5,748 nt of DNA. Source: CAYRZL01 sp964428795. GTDB lineage: Bacteria > Bacillota > Clostridia > Lachnospirales > Lachnospiraceae. Of the stretch, positions 1 through 5,748 are shown piece by piece. Under the pieces are notes generated by a model. That model did not search any database and had not been told where the DNA came from. It saw only the letters and a list, made by a program, of their open reading frames with translations. Position numbers and translations under genes: made by a program. The stretch covers positions 1-5,748 of the forward strand of contig CAYRZL010000127.1 of assembly GCA_964428795.1 (NCBI GenBank), read 5' to 3'. How positions within the stretch are numbered: the first letter of the stretch is position 1; each line of letters begins with the position of its first letter.

Positions 1-2493
1 AAATTCAATCGTAACCTTAAACAAATCGCCATCCAAATACAAATCAAAGGTACCTTTCTGCATCAATGTCAGGTTTCTTGCAATCTCCAATCCCAGACCG
101 CTTCCCTCCGTGGTTCTGGAAAGATCACCTCTCACAAACCGTTCCATCAATTCTTCCGCACTGATATTCAGCGGATATTCCGACATGTTTTTCATGGAGA
201 AGGTTACTTTATCACCCTGAACCTCTCCGGCCACATAAACCCGGGATCCGGGCATCGCATATTTTGCAGCGTTATTATACAGATTTTCAATAACCCGGCA
301 CATCCGCCGTCCATCCGCCAGAATCGTCATCGGCACTTCAGGAAGCTCCAGCACAGAGGTTAATTGCCGCTTCTCAAACTTCTCCTCAAACTCGCCGCTG
401 ATCTGTTTTATCAACTGTTTCAGATCAATCCGCTCCATCTCCAAAGTAATATTTCCAGAACTGATCTTGGACGCCTCCACCAGATCCTCTGTCAGCTGTT
501 TTAAACGCTGGGACTTTCGATCCAACACATCAATATATCCCGACATCTTCTCATCCTGAACATCTTCGCGCTTCAACAGATCCACATAGTTGATAATGGA
601 TGTGAGAGGCGTTTTGATATCATGAGACACGTTGGTGATCAGATCCGTTCTGAGGCGCTCACTTTTCATCTGCTCCTGAATGGCGTTCTGCATACCCTCC
701 CGGACATTGTTCATCCGCTCCGCCATATGCCTGTCATCACTGACCATATTTGTCGTATCGATCTGATACTCCAGATTTCCTCCGGCAATCTTATCGATGC
801 CATCGATCAGACGCCGGCGCGCGATCATAACGCGAAGCAGGAATAAATAAATTGCTATGTTCAATATAATCATCAAAAAGATTCCAAAGCCATACGCCAT
901 AGCTGCCGCGGTAACACCTAAAATAATCAGCTCTATCACAAAGATAATCAGAAAAACTATGGTCAGCTTCTGAGTGATCCTGCGATTCTCATATGCCTTT
1001 CCGACCTTATTCCGGATTCCTCTCACAAGCAGTACACACAGTCCATTGGTCTTCCAGCTTCCTGTCTTTCCCTTCGCCAGCAGCGGGAAAAGAATCACAT
1101 CCACAAGAACTGCCAGTCCTACCGCCCATATACCTGCAGTCAGAACAAGCTCCATATAGCCCAGCACAAGCTCCACGTCACAGGCTACCACCAAAGCACA
1201 TGTGATTATGATTAACACGATATCTATAACAATCAACACCTCGATGGGAACCTTTTGCACCGGTCTTTCAACCTCAATATATGCACCGGTCTCATCCTGC
1301 ACATAACGTCTGCGCCCCATCCACATACAGAAGAGAACCGTAGTGAGAATGCATCCGATTACAGATACGACAAGCAGCACCGGAAAGAGCTTTGCCAGTT
1401 TTGTCATGGGCATATACACCTGCGACTGCTGCGCAATAACATCCTCATATGGAAGGGTCGTATCTAAAAGTACCAGAACATTTTCCGTATCCGATGTATA
1501 ACATTCTCCGTCGCGTCCCAGACGTTTGGACAGATTTCTGCTGAAAGCGCTGTCTCCCATGAGTGCGTTGGTACGTCCGCCATCACGCCACTGATAGGTG
1601 TACATAGCGTTCTTCTGTTCCCCGGTCAGACTGTTCACCACCAACTGATAGTTTAATTCCTTCCATTCATCCACGTTCGTATAAATCCTGTCATTTTCCA
1701 GATCCTGCACATAATACAGCGTATTCATACTGTTGCGGTTTTCACGTTGGACATCAATGGCTCCACTGCTCACTTCCTCCCGAATCTCTCCCACGGCAAG
1801 CTCTGCATCCCGAAGCTGGGCATATAATTCCATCAAAGATATCTCATCCGGATTTTTCAGCGCATAATCTGCCAGACGCTCTCCGCTTTCCGGCAGCTCT
1901 ATCTCCACCTCGTCAGCGTGATAATACATATAGATAAATTCATCCGAATATGTGTATTTCAGCAGTTCCGGCTGTTCCATGCCTTCCAGCATCTCCTGAA
2001 AAGATTCCCTTTCCTCCAGCATGGCGTCTGTATTCCACATTTCTTCGTCCTCATGTTCCATTTCATACAACGTACTGACTGAGTTTTCTTCCAGATCATA
2101 CAGCCAGGCGCTCAGCTGCACACTATCATATATATGAGAAAGCTGCTTTAACGTATATGTGGTGGACGGATCCTTTTCCTTACAGGAGATTCCCTGATCC
2201 AGCTTTGTAATGTCAATCGTCTGATTCAGATTCAGCTCACCGTCCGCCATAAACTGCTCTTCATACTGCTGACTGTAAAGGGCATTATAAAACTGATTAT
2301 AGGACTTCTCGAGACAATCCTCCGTATCCAGATATACATCTGCGCTTACATTTTTTTTAAATACATCATTTTCCAAACAATAGATCAGACCCATTCCGGT
2401 TACCCCCACCGCAGCCGCGCACACGAGCTGCAATATAACCAGAATCACCCGTTTCGGCAAAGAAACTTCTTTCTTTTTTTTACTCTTATCCAT
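1..2493 (-). CDS. Membrane sensor histidine kinase, C-terminus cut by window edge
   Basis: An open frame of 831 codons runs from the ATG at 2493 to the window edge with no stop; I translated it through and saw no frameshift. It encodes a two-component sensor kinase that should autophosphorylate on H624 and pass phosphate to the regulator encoded just upstream. Order of parts: lysine-rich N-terminus; TM1 about 16-38; outside domain about 40-368, acidic around 135-176 and not recognised; TM2 369-391; TM3 418-438; TM4 447-473; TM5 511-531; TM6 534-553; HAMP-like linker about 555-610; HisKA with SHDIKTP around H624; ATP-binding domain from about 727 with N box (ENLYNNAAKYA, N740/N741), F box ERFVRGD (784-790) and G2 box GSGLGL (797-802). 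Six helices place both ends inside the cell. The usual DxGxG G1 box is replaced by KNMS at 768-771. Only a few residues are probably missing. An AGGAAGGAG site at 2500-2508, six bases upstream, fixes the start. The signal sensed is unknown. Confidence 0.95.
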   Translation of the reverse strand, partial: MDKSKKKKEVSLPKRVILVILQLVCAAAVGVTGMGLIYCLENDVFKKNVSADVYLDTEDCLEKSYNQFYNALYSQQYEEQFMADGELNLNQTIDITKLDQGISCKEKDPSTTYTLKQLSHIYDSVQLSAWLYDLEENSVSTLYEMEHEDEEMWNTDAMLEERESFQEMLEGMEQPELLKYTYSDEFIYMYYHADEVEIELPESGERLADYALKNPDEISLMELYAQLRDAELAVGEIREEVSSGAIDVQRENRNSMNTLYYVQDLENDRIYTNVDEWKELNYQLVVNSLTGEQKNAMYTYQWRDGGRTNALMGDSAFSRNLSKRLGRDGECYTSDTENVLVLLDTTLPYEDVIAQQSQVYMPMTKLAKLFPVLLVVSVIGCILTTVLFCMWMGRRRYVQDETGAYIEVERPVQKVPIEVLIVIDIVLIIITCALVVACDVELVLGYMELVLTAGIWAVGLAVLVDVILFPLLAKGKTGSWKTNGLCVLLVRGIRNKVGKAYENRRITQKLTIVFLIIFVIELIILGVTAAAMAYGFGIFLMIILNIAIYLFLLRVMIARRRLIDGIDKIAGGNLEYQIDTTNMVSDDRHMAERMNNVREGMQNAIQEQMKSERLRTDLITNVSHDIKTPLTSIINYVDLLKREDVQDEKMSGYIDVLDRKSQRLKQLTEDLVEASKISSGNITLEMERIDLKQLIKQISGEFEEKFEKRQLTSVLELPEVPMTILADGRRMCRVIENLYNNAAKYAMPGSRVYVAGEVQGDKVTFSMKNMSEYPLNISAEELMERFVRGDLSRTTEGSGLGLEIARNLTLMQKGTFDLYLDGDLFKVTIEF

Positions 2494-2499
2494 GACATA

Positions 2500-2508
2500 C
2501 TCCTTCCT
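2500..2508 (-). promoter_or_regulatory. Ribosome binding site of the histidine kinase
   Basis: The minus strand reads AGGAAGGAG, ending six bases before the kinase ATG. It lies inside the 20-base gap after the response regulator stop, so the kinase has its own strong initiation site within a shared transcript. Confidence 0.8.
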
Positions 2509-2513
2509 GCTTT

Positions 2514-3215
2514 TTAAGAACGAATATCCTCCATCTTATATCCGATTCCCCACACCACCTTCAGATAATGGGGCTCTTTGGGATTGATTTCAATTTTTTC
2601 CCGGATATGTCTGATATGCACTGCCACCGTATTGTCCGCATTGATGGGTGCCTCGTTCCAGATTTGCTCATAAATCTGTTCAATGGAAAAAACGCGACCT
2701 TTGTTTTTTGTCAGAAACAACAAGATATTGTATTGGATCGGCGTCAGCTTCTGCACTTCCTCCCCGTCCACCGTAACGGTCTTTGTATCATCATTGATGA
2801 CCAGTCCTCCGGTCTGGTAAATGCTCTGCTTTTCTACCTGCTGCATATTGCCGAGCTGTGTATATCTGCGCAGCTGAGATTTTACTCTGGCGATCAGCTC
2901 CAGAGAGTTAAACGGTTTTGTAATATAGTCATCTGCCCCGACGTTTAAACCGAAAATTTTATCATTATCCTCTGTTTTTGCGGATAAAATAATAATCGGA
3001 ATATTATGCTGCTCTCTGATTTTCAAAGTGGCACGAATGCCATCCATCCGCGGCATCATCACATCTATCAAAAGCAGATGCACTTCCTCTTTTTTCAGTA
3101 TTTCAATCGCTTCTATACCGTCATACGCCTTTAAAACACGGTAGCCCTCAGCCACCAGATAGATCTCGATTGCATCCACAATATCTCTGTCATCATCACA
3201 CACTAAAATATTCAT
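2514..3215 (-). CDS. OmpR-family response regulator transcription factor
   Basis: This 233-residue protein is the normal length for an OmpR/PhoB-type regulator, the DNA-binding partner of the sensor kinase encoded 20 bases downstream. The receiver domain (about 1-120) has the acidic cluster D7-D9, the phospho-acceptor D51 in LLLIDVMMPRMDG, the switch S78 in IIILSAK, and K100 in YITKPF, so every residue needed for phosphorylation is present. The winged-helix domain (about 130-228) has the typical core LTPIQYNILLFL, the recognition-helix region NTVAVHIRHIREKIE and the terminal wing VVWGIGYKM. The start at 3215 is supported by GGGAGGT five bases upstream. The stop is TAA at 2514-2516. It is first in the operon, with a promoter candidate about 90 bases upstream. 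The set of genes controlled cannot be read from the protein, and it cannot be assigned to a named system such as VanR or PhoP. Confidence 0.97.
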   Translation of the reverse strand: MNILVCDDDRDIVDAIEIYLVAEGYRVLKAYDGIEAIEILKKEEVHLLLIDVMMPRMDGIRATLKIREQHNIPIIILSAKTEDNDKIFGLNVGADDYITKPFNSLELIARVKSQLRRYTQLGNMQQVEKQSIYQTGGLVINDDTKTVTVDGEEVQKLTPIQYNILLFLTKNKGRVFSIEQIYEQIWNEAPINADNTVAVHIRHIREKIEINPKEPHYLKVVWGIGYKMEDIRS

Positions 3216-3220
3216 CCTCT

Positions 3221-3227
3221 ACCTCCC
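3221..3227 (-). promoter_or_regulatory. Ribosome binding site of the response regulator
   Basis: The minus strand reads GGGAGGT, then five bases (AGAGG), then the ATG at 3215. This strong Shine-Dalgarno match decides the start codon. Confidence 0.8.
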
Positions 3228-3254
3228 GATGCATCGTTCCTGTTCTCTTTGACC

Positions 3255-3288
3255 CAAATGCAAAAATACTCTGCGCGCACTGCATTTG
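3255..3288 (-). repeat. Inverted repeat (possible hairpin) in the regulator leader
   Basis: CAAATGCA at 3255-3262 and TGCATTTG at 3281-3288 are perfect 8-bp inverted arms around an 18-base spacer, which itself holds the palindrome TGCGCGCA at 3272-3279. The structure lies between the predicted promoter (3304-3332) and the regulator ATG, so it would be in the 5' leader of the mRNA. No T-run follows it on the minus strand, so it is not a terminator. It could be a leader hairpin, an operator, or chance. Confidence 0.4.
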
Positions 3289-3303
3289 CGCTCTGCTTTT
3301 CCC

Positions 3304-3332
3304 AGTATATCGCCTTTCTTCCCTGTAATCAA
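3304..3332 (-). promoter_or_regulatory. Candidate sigma-A promoter of the two-component operon
   Basis: On the minus strand, TTGATT (3332-3327) is followed after a 17-base spacer by TATACT (3309-3304). That matches 4 of 6 and 5 of 6 bases of the TTGACA/TATAAT consensus at the ideal spacing. Transcription would begin near 3297 and give a leader of about 80 bases before the regulator ATG. It is a prediction from pattern only. Confidence 0.5.
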
Positions 3333-3357
3333 AGAATATCATATAAATCTTTCTAAA

Positions 3358-3367
3358 TTCTTAAGAA
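3358..3367. promoter_or_regulatory. 10-bp palindrome upstream of the regulator promoter
   Basis: TTCTTAAGAA is a perfect palindrome centred about 30 bases upstream of the predicted -35 box. On the minus strand a related TTTAGAAAG follows directly. OmpR-family regulators often bind AT-rich TTAAG-like repeats just upstream of their own promoter, so autoregulation is possible. Short AT-rich palindromes also arise by chance. Confidence 0.3.
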
Positions 3368-3404
3368 AAAACGTTGATCTTGTTAACGGACGCTTATAAA
3401 AATC

Positions 3405-3435
3405 AAAAAACGGAACCCTTATGAAAAAGGTTCCG
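3405..3435 (-). terminator. Rho-independent terminator of the kinase-like/exporter operon
   Basis: On the minus strand CGGAACC (3435-3429) pairs with GGTTCCG (3417-3411), extendable by two A-T pairs if one G is bulged. It is followed at once by TTTTTT (3410-3405) and further T-rich bases. It starts 8 bases after the exporter stop codon. The T-run lies only on the minus-strand side, so the terminator acts on the exporter transcript and separates it from the two-component operon. Confidence 0.9.
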
Positions 3436-3443
3436 CTTCTGCA

Positions 3444-4856
3444 TCATGCTTTTTTATGATGTTTTTCGTAATATTTAAATCCAACCATCTGCAAAATCAC
3501 ACACACGAGTGTCAATACAAACAGGAAAATAAATCCGTGGATGGTTCCCGTCATGGTCTTTGCCTCATAGGAGACATTTGCCGCCGAGTTCTGGGAAAAC
3601 GCAACACATGCCGCACAGACACTTGTTCCAACAGCACCTGCAAACTGCATCAACGTATTAAAAGATGTGTTTCCATATGATTTTAATTCCATCGGCAGGC
3701 GCATCATTCCGATCGTCATGGTGTTTCCGAATGCAATACCACAGCCAAGTCCGAATATGATGTAAAATCCAATGATCAGTCCGCTTGACAGTATAGAGCC
3801 GAACACCATAAAGAGAAAAATACCTGCCGCCATCATGATCGTTCCCGTCATAATCGGGAGCTTTGCCCCGATTTTATCCAGCACCGCACCGCTGAAGGGA
3901 CCGATCATCGCATTGCATCCCGCTCCCGGCAAAAGCATCAATCCGGCAAACATGGAGGATACTGCCAGAACAATCTGTGAGAAATTAGGAAGCAGAAACG
4001 CCGCCCCCAGCATGATCGCATTGATAAGAAAGAAACAAACCAGATGACAATCAAAGGGGATATTTTTAAATGCATCAATGCAAATCAATGGATGGTCACT
4101 CTTTGTACAATGTTTTACAAAAAAGACCAGTGCCGCAATACCAACCGCAAAAAATACAATTTCTAAAACAGGATTGGTCACGATGGAGCCAATATTTGCG
4201 AATCCGAATACCAGGCAGAAGAATGTCAGCATGATCAGCAGAATACCCGGCATATCCATCGGCACCTTTTCCGGTTGATGGATTTCGCGTATTGTGACAA
4301 TGCCCAAAACCAGTGTAAATATCAATACTGGAATCAAAATGATAAAAATACTTCTCCAGCCAAGCGTGGATGTAATCACGCCGCCATATGTAGGGCCAAG
4401 TGCCGGTGCCGCCGCAGATACAAGTGCACCAAATCCGATATATGTACCTGTTTTCTCAAAAGGAACCTGCTCCAAAATGATACAAAATGCGATTGGAACG
4501 CCCACACCTGTTCCGACGCCCTGGACCAGTCTTGCAAAAAGCAAAACGGAAAAGCCCGGAGCGATAATCGCCAAAATCGTTCCTGCCATAAAACATATCG
4601 TACTGAAAATAAACAAAGATTTTAAATGAAACCTTCTCTGTAAAAAGGAGGACAGTGGTGTGATCATTGCAACAACCAGAAGATTTCCGGTGGTCAGCCA
4701 CTGCACAGCCTTTGTTGTCACGCCAAAATCTGCCATGATCGTCGGAAAGGCAACATTTACAGCAGTTTCGATCAGAAGACCGCAAAAGGATACCAAACAT
4801 GCCGCCACAACGGATAAGGTCAGGCGCAATGGAATTTTTGTCTGTGTATTATTCAT
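3444..4856 (-). CDS. DHA2-type MFS multidrug efflux transporter, 14 TM
   Basis: This 470-residue membrane protein of the major facilitator superfamily looks like a proton-driven exporter of the drug:H+ antiporter-2 (EmrB/QacA/LmrB-like) group. Hydrophobic segments fit 14 helices. Landmarks: IETAVNVAFPTI in TM1 (29-40), close to the LmrB-like ETxLNxAxP form; a degenerate motif A (TPLSSFLQRRF, 66-76); motif B RLVQGVGTGVG (109-119, R109 and Q112); motif C in TM5 (PALGPTYGG, 151-159); W167-R168; and a second motif A-like loop GAVLDKIGAK (323-332). The frame opens further upstream, but I start at 4856: GGAGGC lies 8 bases before that ATG, and the next residues begin the usual short cytosolic tail, whereas the extra 25 residues would only re-read the kinase-like gene. 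The start overlaps the kinase-like stop by 8 bases, implying translational coupling. The substrate is unknown; drug, bile compound or metabolite export are all possible. Confidence 0.95.
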   Translation of the reverse strand: MNNTQTKIPLRLTLSVVAACLVSFCGLLIETAVNVAFPTIMADFGVTTKAVQWLTTGNLLVVAMITPLSSFLQRRFHLKSLFIFSTICFMAGTILAIIAPGFSVLLFARLVQGVGTGVGVPIAFCIILEQVPFEKTGTYIGFGALVSAAAPALGPTYGGVITSTLGWRSIFIILIPVLIFTLVLGIVTIREIHQPEKVPMDMPGILLIMLTFFCLVFGFANIGSIVTNPVLEIVFFAVGIAALVFFVKHCTKSDHPLICIDAFKNIPFDCHLVCFFLINAIMLGAAFLLPNFSQIVLAVSSMFAGLMLLPGAGCNAMIGPFSGAVLDKIGAKLPIMTGTIMMAAGIFLFMVFGSILSSGLIIGFYIIFGLGCGIAFGNTMTIGMMRLPMELKSYGNTSFNTLMQFAGAVGTSVCAACVAFSQNSAANVSYEAKTMTGTIHGFIFLFVLTLVCVILQMVGFKYYEKHHKKA

Positions 4857-5466
4857 GTTTTGATGCCTCCATTTTTCTGTCGTATTCTCTGCATGCATGA
4901 ACAATCTGACTGACACAGCCCTCAATGCCAAACATTGCGGAGTTCAACATCATGTCGTAGTTGGTACGCTCGCCCCAATCCTCATCATAAAAGTTTTTGC
5001 TGTACAGATTTCGTTCCCTGTCCGAACGTCGTATCAGCGTCAACGCCTCATTTTCATCTACGCCATAATTTTTTACCGCATATTCCACACGACTCTTTTC
5101 ATCTGAGTAAATGAAAACCTGCAAAGCCCTGATCCGCTCATTTAAAATAAAATTTGCCGACCTTCCGATGATCACACAGGGCCCCTCTGACAGCTTTTGC
5201 TGTATGATCTCTTTTTCTGTCTCATGAATTTTCGTGATGTAATTGTGAGCAGGGTCCACACCCATGGCAATATTGAACAGAAAGCTGCTTGTAACTCTCT
5301 GTTCCGCACTGCGGATCAGGTTTTCATCCAGCCCGGTTTTTGCCATTGTCTCACGAATAATGTAAGTATCATAAAACGGAATACCCAGTTCTTCTGCTAC
5401 CCGTCTTCCAATGGTACGCCCTCCGCTGGCATATTCTCTGCTGATTGTAATAATTTTTTGTTCCAT
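4849..5466 (-). CDS. Cytidylate-kinase-like family protein (Cytidylate_kin2)
   Basis: This 205-residue soluble protein resembles the Cytidylate_kin2 family, common in Clostridia and often annotated as cytidylate kinase. Visible family marks are ITISREYASGGRTIGRRVAEELG (split here: ITISREYASGG 6-16, RTIG 17-20), FYD (31-33), IIGRSANFIL (99-108), the arginine-rich lid-like RRSDRER (146-152) and WGERTNYDMMLNS (164-176). The P-loop-like segment carries R17 where a Walker A motif has lysine, so classical CMP kinase activity should not be assumed; it is not the housekeeping Cmk, whose loop reads GxxxxGKGT. The ATG at 5466 has GGGAGGT six bases upstream. Its 3' end overlaps the exporter start (ATGAATAA), making a tight two-gene operon and suggesting a linked role, though none is documented here. 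The nucleotide or other substrate is unknown. Confidence 0.9.
   Translation of the reverse strand: MEQKIITISREYASGGRTIGRRVAEELGIPFYDTYIIRETMAKTGLDENLIRSAEQRVTSSFLFNIAMGVDPAHNYITKIHETEKEIIQQKLSEGPCVIIGRSANFILNERIRALQVFIYSDEKSRVEYAVKNYGVDENEALTLIRRSDRERNLYSKNFYDEDWGERTNYDMMLNSAMFGIEGCVSQIVHACREYDRKMEASKHE
4865..4870 (-). promoter_or_regulatory. Ribosome binding site of the MFS exporter
   Basis: GGAGGC on the minus strand ends 8 bases before the ATG at 4856 and lies within the last codons of the kinase-like gene. It supports the short exporter start over the longer open frame, and coupling between the two genes. Confidence 0.7.
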
Positions 5467-5472
5467 AAACAG

Positions 5473-5479
5473 ACCTCCC
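5473..5479 (-). promoter_or_regulatory. Ribosome binding site of the kinase-like gene
   Basis: GGGAGGT on the minus strand sits six bases before the ATG at 5466. It is a near-ideal Shine-Dalgarno sequence at normal spacing and fixes the start. Confidence 0.8.
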
Positions 5480-5498
5480 TTTTTGTGTAACTTTCACA

Positions 5499-5526
5499 TT
5501 TTTACAAAAAAGATCATTTTTGTCAA
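5499..5526 (-). promoter_or_regulatory. Candidate promoter of the kinase-like/exporter operon
   Basis: On the minus strand a perfect TTGACA (5526-5521) is followed after 16 bases by TAAAAA (5504-5499); with a 17-base spacer the -10 would read AAAAAT. The -35 is strong and the -10 weak, a pattern often seen in regulated promoters. Transcription would start near 5492, giving a leader of about 25 bases before the ATG at 5466. Confidence 0.5.
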
Positions 5527-5528
5527 AA
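5499..5528. repeat. AT-rich dyad over the operon promoter, possible operator
   Basis: A 30-base region is symmetric about 5513/5514. ACAAAAA (5504-5510) pairs with TTTTTGT (5517-5523), GATC (5512-5515) is at the centre, and TTTT (5499-5502) faces AAAA (5525-5528); 13 of 15 positions match, with mismatches at 5503/5524 and 5511/5516. It covers the -10, spacer and -35 exactly, where a repressor or a spacer-binding activator would act. Runs of A and T inflate such symmetry, so this is a candidate only. No regulator gene for it is visible in the window. Confidence 0.35.
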
Positions 5529-5748
5529 AGTAAAATTTATCGGTTTTATGAATTTCTTTTCTGGAATCAGACAAATCCTTGATAAAATTGCTTCATACAG
5601 GCAGAGATTCAGATAGGTAATTTATTCTATATGCTTCAGTGATATAAGACAGAAATGATTGTTTAAATTTCAAAAAGATACTACAATCGGGTAGGCGTTA
5701 TACCAAAACGATAGCAAGTCTATTCAGGGAACTTGACTGTTATATTCC
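5529..5748. other. AT-rich intergenic region, no gene recognised
   Basis: About 220 bases show no convincing coding frame or RNA gene. At the far right all three minus-strand frames meet a stop within the first 30 bases; one reads NITVKFPE and then TAG (5746-5720), which could be the last residues of a gene lying beyond the window. A weak bulged hairpin follows on the minus strand (GGTA/TACC at 5704-5701 and 5693-5690, flanked by CGAT/ATCG at 5712-5709 and 5689-5686), with TTTTT at 5676-5672. It might be that gene's terminator, at low confidence. Confidence 0.4.

Noticed and set aside
622..1467. Plus-strand frames antisense to the histidine kinase
   Set aside because: The minus strand is continuously open here and encodes the HisKA region and membrane helices; the plus-strand products have no recognisable features.
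2568..2948. Plus-strand frame of 126 codons
   Set aside because: It lies wholly inside the response regulator gene on the opposite strand, has no recognisable protein features, and the minus-strand protein is a full, conserved family member.
4456..4800. Minus-strand frame of 114 codons inside the exporter
   Set aside because: It is an out-of-frame reading of the exporter; the exporter frame carries motifs B and C across the same bases.
3456..4863. Several plus-strand frames antisense to the exporter
   Set aside because: They are low-complexity antisense readings of a 14-helix membrane protein, rich in Lys, Asn and Thr, with no family resemblance.
4857..4931. Longer exporter start adding 25 residues
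   Set aside because: The extra residues only re-read the end of the kinase-like gene; a good GGAGGC site and a typical short N-terminus support the ATG at 4856.
4849..5466. Housekeeping cytidylate kinase (cmk)
   Set aside because: The GxxxxGKGT loop of Cmk is missing and the C-terminal WGxxxNYD pattern fits the Cytidylate_kin2 family, so no gene symbol was given.
5529..5748. tRNA, small RNA or riboswitch in the right-hand non-coding DNA
   Set aside because: No cloverleaf, conserved riboswitch core or strong hairpin is visible; only a weak bulged stem was found.

Overview
This window looks like ordinary chromosomal DNA from a Gram-positive anaerobe of the class Clostridia, most probably a gut Lachnospiraceae-type organism. 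That placement rests on moderate G+C with AT-rich intergenic DNA, strong GGAGG-type ribosome binding sites, the style of the histidine kinase core (SHDIKTP, NNAAKYA, ERFVRGD, GSGLGL), and a cytidylate-kinase-like protein of the Cytidylate_kin2 type. No mobile element, CRISPR array or stable RNA gene was seen. All four recognisable genes lie on the minus strand, so transcription runs from high to low coordinates.

Right part (about 5748 to 3405): a non-coding stretch of about 280 bases leads into a two-gene operon. The first gene encodes a 205-residue cytidylate-kinase-like P-loop protein. Its last codons overlap by 8 bases the start of a 470-residue, 14-helix DHA2-type drug exporter of the major facilitator superfamily. 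A promoter with a perfect TTGACA -35 lies just upstream, embedded in an AT-rich dyad that could be an operator. A clear rho-independent terminator follows the exporter.

Left part (3404 to 1): a second operon encodes an OmpR-family response regulator and, 20 bases downstream, a large membrane sensor histidine kinase that is cut by the window edge just short of its C-terminus. A plausible sigma-A promoter precedes the regulator. A perfect 10-bp palindrome lies upstream of that promoter, and an 8-bp inverted repeat lies in the leader.

The kinase would sense something outside the membrane through a domain of about 330 residues that I do not recognise, and pass phosphate from H624 to D51 of the regulator. 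Whether the neighbouring exporter operon is a target of the pair is not shown by the sequence, because the terminator separates them transcriptionally. I found no convincing new biological system. The most interesting points are the kinase-like protein lacking the usual Walker A lysine and translationally coupled to an exporter, the dyad over its promoter, and the unclassified sensor domain.
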